Part shown: piece after piece, positions 8,980-12,500 of the stretch
Layout: each line of letters opens with the position of its first letter
Numbering within the stretch: position 1 is the stretch's first letter
From: Neocallimastix lanati (nom. inval.)
Lineage: Eukaryota; Neocallimastigomycota; Neocallimastigomycetes; Neocallimastigales; Neocallimastigaceae
Assembly (NCBI GenBank): GCA_016946835.1
Contig: JACVTC010000077.1
Span: 132,501-145,000, forward strand
Direction of reading: 5' to 3'
Length of the DNA stretch: 12,500 nucleotides
Notes under the pieces: generated by a model
What the model saw: the letters and a program-made list of their open reading frames with translations, nothing else
What the model was told of the DNA's origin: nothing
Database searches by the model: none
Translations under genes and position numbers: made by a program

Positions 8980-10414
8980 AATATTATTTTATTATTAAAA
9001 TAATTTTTTTTTTTTTTTTAAATTAATTTTATTTAAAAATAAAATAGAATCCAATGAAATTTTAAATATTGATAAAAATGAATTAAATTCGAATGATAAT
9101 AATTTAGATTATGACAATATTAGCAAAAACAGTAATAACCTCAATAGTATTACCAATAATGGAAAAAAATCAACAATAAATGATAAAATTGATAATGAAG
9201 ATAATGAAAATATATTAGCATCCTTAATATATAATTATGATAAGGATTCATTATCAGTATTTAATTCATTAGAAAATATTGTAACAACACCAAAGTTGGG
9301 ATATAAAGATAAAGCGTTACTGAATACTAATAATAGTAAAAAAGAAAATAATAAATTCTGTAATAATGAAAATAATCAATTAATAAATAATGAAAATGAT
9401 TTTGAAGAAATACTGGAATATGCATTTAATGAAAGTCAAGAAAGCTTTTTAGATTTCTTAAGTTATGATGATACATCAACAATACCTTTAACCCAAATTA
9501 GAAAAAATAATCTAAGTAATATAAGTGGTGATAATTCATTTTTGAAATATAATATAAATGATGATGATACTAATAGAAATTCATTAATGTCTATTAACAA
9601 AATAATTAATAAAAATGATATATTGGAACCTAAGAATAAATTAAATAACAGCAATAATATTGATGATAATAATAATGAATTAATATTAAAAAGTATAATG
9701 GAAAACAATAATTTATTTGACTTTAAAGATATTTTAAATGATCATAATAAAAATAATGAAAAACATCCCAAATATATAGACAACAATAACATTAAATGTA
9801 ATAGCCTCGAAATTAATAAGACCATAAATAAAGATATTGAAAATAAAAAAGATAATACAGATATAAGTAGTAATGATATAAGTAGTAATAATATGGTAAA
9901 TAAAAATCAAATTCATGAAGAAGATCATAGTAAAAATGTGATAGATCTTTTAAATAATATAAATAATTATATTAAAAATTTAAATGAAAATACACCTCAA
10001 TTTAATTATTTAATGTATAGTACAAGGTAATAATTTAATAATTAAATTTAATATATAAATATGAAAAATAAGATTTATTTAAATATGCTTTATTGAATTT
10101 CTATTTATATTCATTATATATATTATATATTAATAATTTTTTTTTTTTTTTATATATTCATTTATATAATGTTAGTAATATCAATCTAAGTAATAATATG
10201 CAAAAAATTATTGTTGAAAATTATTTCAAATATTGTGAAATTATCCACAAAACTAATATTGATATATTTTTAATACTTCCTAATAAAGAACTTTCAAAAT
10301 TTAATTTAGATATAGCTAATGTAAAAGATATTTTAACTCGTTATGGTAAATTAAAAAAATAATAATAATAATAATAATAGTAAAAATAATATAAAAAAAT
10401 CTTTTTTAAAGTGT

Positions 10415-10481
<67 letters not shown>

Positions 10482-11436
10482 TTTATATTTATATTTATAT
10501 TTATATTTATATTTATATTTATATTTATATTTATATTTATATTTATATTTATATTTATATTTATATTTATATTTATATTTATTTATATTATAATTATAAT
10601 TTTTATTAATTATATATTTGACATTTTATTTTTTATTTTATTTTTTATTTTTTTATTATTTACTTTTTTTTTGAAATATAAACATTAAGATGAATTTAAT
10701 GTTCTTCTAGCAAGTTTATATCAAAGAGCTATTTCGGAACAAAAATATTTTAATATTATAAACAGCACTATGATAAAATTAATGCTTAATAAACGAATAT
10801 CTTATTCAAATTTCATGTCCAAAGACTACTCATGGAATTTTCCTAAATCAAATCTATTTGGGATATCTTATTATCCTTTCATTATGAATAATAATTCTAA
10901 TATTAATTATTGTTATAATAATAATAACATAATTTTCCCATTTAATACTATGATTAATACTATTAATTCTAATTATAACAATATTTTTTTATCAAATAAT
11001 AGCACAGGATTTCTACCAAATAATTTTAATATTAATAATTCATATTTATTAAATAATTTTAACACTAACATTACTAATAATACGAATAATTATAATACAG
11101 ATAGTAATAATAACGATGATATTAATGATATAAATAATTACATTAGTAATAATGATAATATTAATAAAAACATTAATAATACATCTATTAATAATAAAAG
11201 TAAAAACAAAATGAATAATAACAAAAGAAAAATAAAAATCAATAACAAGAGCCCATCAAGAAAAAAAAGGTGTAAAAATGGATCTATTAATGAAACACAA
11301 ATTATTGAGCCAAGACATAAATATGATTTTTTTACTCCGAGAATATCTATAGGAAAAGGGTTAAAAAGAATTGGAAAGTGTCCTTGTTGTCCTCAACAAC
11401 CTGGAGTATGGTATAAAACCAAAACTAGTGCTTATA

Positions 11437-11479
<43 letters not shown>

Positions 11480-12079
11480 AAACTATTGTATCCATCATTA
11501 TATTACATTATTATTTATTATGATAATATATACATTTTTAATTTCAAAAATTTTTCTCTTAATATAAAATTATAATCAGTTATCATTTAAGTTCTAGTCA
11601 TGGAATTTCACCATACACATTTAGTATCTACAACAAACCCTCAAAATATCGATTAACTATTTTTAATAAATATACAAATCAAAAAGGTATAGCATATATG
11701 ATTTATATTCTTAGATTCATCAGAAAAAAAAAATATTTTCATATGGATTTCATATATAAATAACTATAAATAATACAATATAATATACTTTATAAATTTT
11801 TATTTATTAAAATATCAAATTAAATATATAAATAGAACAAATTGAAATTCCATCGACTACAAAAAAATATACAATAAATGAAATCGATAATTCTGATAAT
11901 AAAGATATTACTACAATACTCTGGCCAATACCTCATGTAGTACATGAATGTATAGATAAAGAAGGTTATTGTGAAAAATGTAATAAATGGATTAAATTAG
12001 AAACGAACACCATTAATACTAAAAAAGTTTTCAAACACTGGTGGAAACATGAAAAATTAGGTAAAAAAAAAAAAAAATA

Positions 12080-12137
<58 letters not shown>

Positions 12138-12296
12138 TAATATTCTTAAATTCATAATGTTATTAATAGAAATTTTTTATTATTGTTGTTATAATATTAA
12201 TTGTAATATTTATTATCTTTTATTTTTAATCTAATAAATACTTTTTTACTTATTCATTAATAAATAAAAAAAAAAGTACATTCAAAACGGGAATGA
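8859..12296 (+). CDS. Asn-rich protein with Rua1-type C-terminal double zinc-finger domain
   Basis: Seven exons (8859-8904, 9048-10026, 10176-10345, 10690-11437, 11580-11686, 11836-12060, 12277-12296) join in frame through GT-AG introns to 764 codons and a TGA stop. Residues 1 to about 570 are low-complexity, Asn/Asp/Ser-rich and probably disordered, with a more ordered stretch around 344-430. A basic cluster near 575-595 ([10 protein letters not shown]) looks like a nuclear localisation signal. The conserved region from about 610 holds two fingers: C629-x2-C632-x17-H650-x4-H655 ([19 protein letters not shown], then YHLSSSHGI), and C729-x2-C732-x18-H751-x3-H755 ([11 protein letters not shown], then HWWKHEK). 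This matches the fungal Rua1 C-terminal domain, named after an Ustilago maydis zinc-finger regulator of glycolipid synthesis. Inferred role: DNA-binding transcription regulator; its targets are unknown. Exons 2-6 are firm; the first ATG and the 20-base last exon are less so. Confidence 0.85.
10346..10689 (+). repeat. Intron of the Rua1-type gene filled by poly(A) and a hexanucleotide array
   Basis: The 344-base intron between exons 3 and 4 contains a 47-base A run (10419-10465), a short (AT)n tract, then about 17 copies of TTTATA from about 10482 to 10586. The donor is GTAAAT and the acceptor ATTAAG. If this intron were retained, translation would stop at TAA 10360-10362. Confidence 0.85.
11440..11477 (+). 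repeat. Poly(A) run immediately after a splice donor
   Basis: 38 A bases begin at the third intron base of the GT donor at 11438, inside the intron that splits the first zinc finger. Length changes here would not alter the protein but could affect splicing. Confidence 0.9.
12079..12137 (+). repeat. (AAT)n microsatellite in the last intron of the Rua1-type gene
   Basis: About 19 AAT units follow an A run that starts just after the GT donor at 12061. The intron (12061-12276) separates the end of the second zinc finger from the proposed 20-base terminal exon. Confidence 0.85.
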
Positions 12297-12500
12297 AAAA
12301 AAAAATTCTGTTATAATATATATATATATATTATTAATTATTCATATTCTTATGCAATTTACATTATTATTAATAATACAATTAATATAATTAATATGTT
12401 GCGATGTTTTTTCTTTTTTTTCTTTTTTTTTTTTTTTTTTTTAATAGTTATTTATAATATTTTTATTCATTAATCGATTTACCATTATTCGAATAAAATA
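12297..12500. other. AT-rich 3' flank of the Rua1-type gene
   Basis: This stretch should contain the 3' UTR of the preceding gene. It has an (AT)n tract at 12318-12331 and a T-rich run at about 12410-12442. TTAATAG at 12441-12447 could serve as a splice acceptor, but no conserved coding sequence follows. Confidence 0.5.

Noticed and set aside
9463-9928. Minus-strand open frames opposite exon 2 of the zinc-finger gene
   Set aside because: They are reverse shadows of Asn/Asp-rich codons; the plus strand joins in frame to a recognisable domain.
10093-10362. Independent small gene of 89 codons
   Set aside because: Its first third is T-rich intron sequence, and its last part runs past a GTAAAT donor. 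The middle, 10176-10345, joins in frame on both sides as exon 3.
10411-10593. Lys then Leu/Tyr repeat open frame
   Set aside because: It is entirely made of the poly(A) and TTTATA repeats within an intron.

Overview
The window looks like a gene-sparse stretch of an extremely AT-rich fungal nuclear genome. By eye it is well above 80% A+T, full of long poly(A)/poly(T) runs, (AAT)n and (TTA)n tracts and short GT-AG introns, with Asn-rich proteins. The best fit is an anaerobic gut fungus (Neocallimastigomycota). The composition would also suit Dictyostelium, but the third gene carries a zinc-binding domain that I know only from fungi. The lineage is an inference from composition plus that domain, not a database result.

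Layout. (1) 148-993, + strand: the last three exons of a Rab GTPase of the Sec4/Rab8/Rab10 group; the 5' half lies outside the window. (2) About 1530-1790, and perhaps to 1878, + strand: an island of near-normal base composition with nested and local complementary segments, read here as a structured non-coding RNA. Its outer and inner helices resemble the P1/P4 plan of nuclear RNase P/MRP RNA. A second, smaller GC-richer island lies at 2110-2215. (3) 2220-3600: AT-rich spacer. (4) 5288-3622, - strand: a complete four-exon cation diffusion facilitator of the manganese type, 445 residues. (5) 5289-8858: a 3.5 kb AT-rich spacer containing the largest microsatellite, (TTA)n at 7145-7308, and a few short minus-strand coding-like pieces (6346-6411, 7587-7737, 7937-8095), at least one of them broken. 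(6) 8859-12296, + strand: a seven-exon gene for a 764-residue Asn-rich nuclear-type protein ending in a Rua1-type double zinc-finger domain.

The Rab gene and the transporter gene are convergent; the transporter and the Rua1-type gene are divergent. I see no sign that the three act in one pathway: secretory traffic, metal transport and putative transcription regulation look like independent eukaryotic loci. All three intron-exon models were built by joining frames across GT-AG junctions so that the conserved protein sequence reads through. There are no CRISPR arrays, bacterial operons, insertion sequences or clear transposons.
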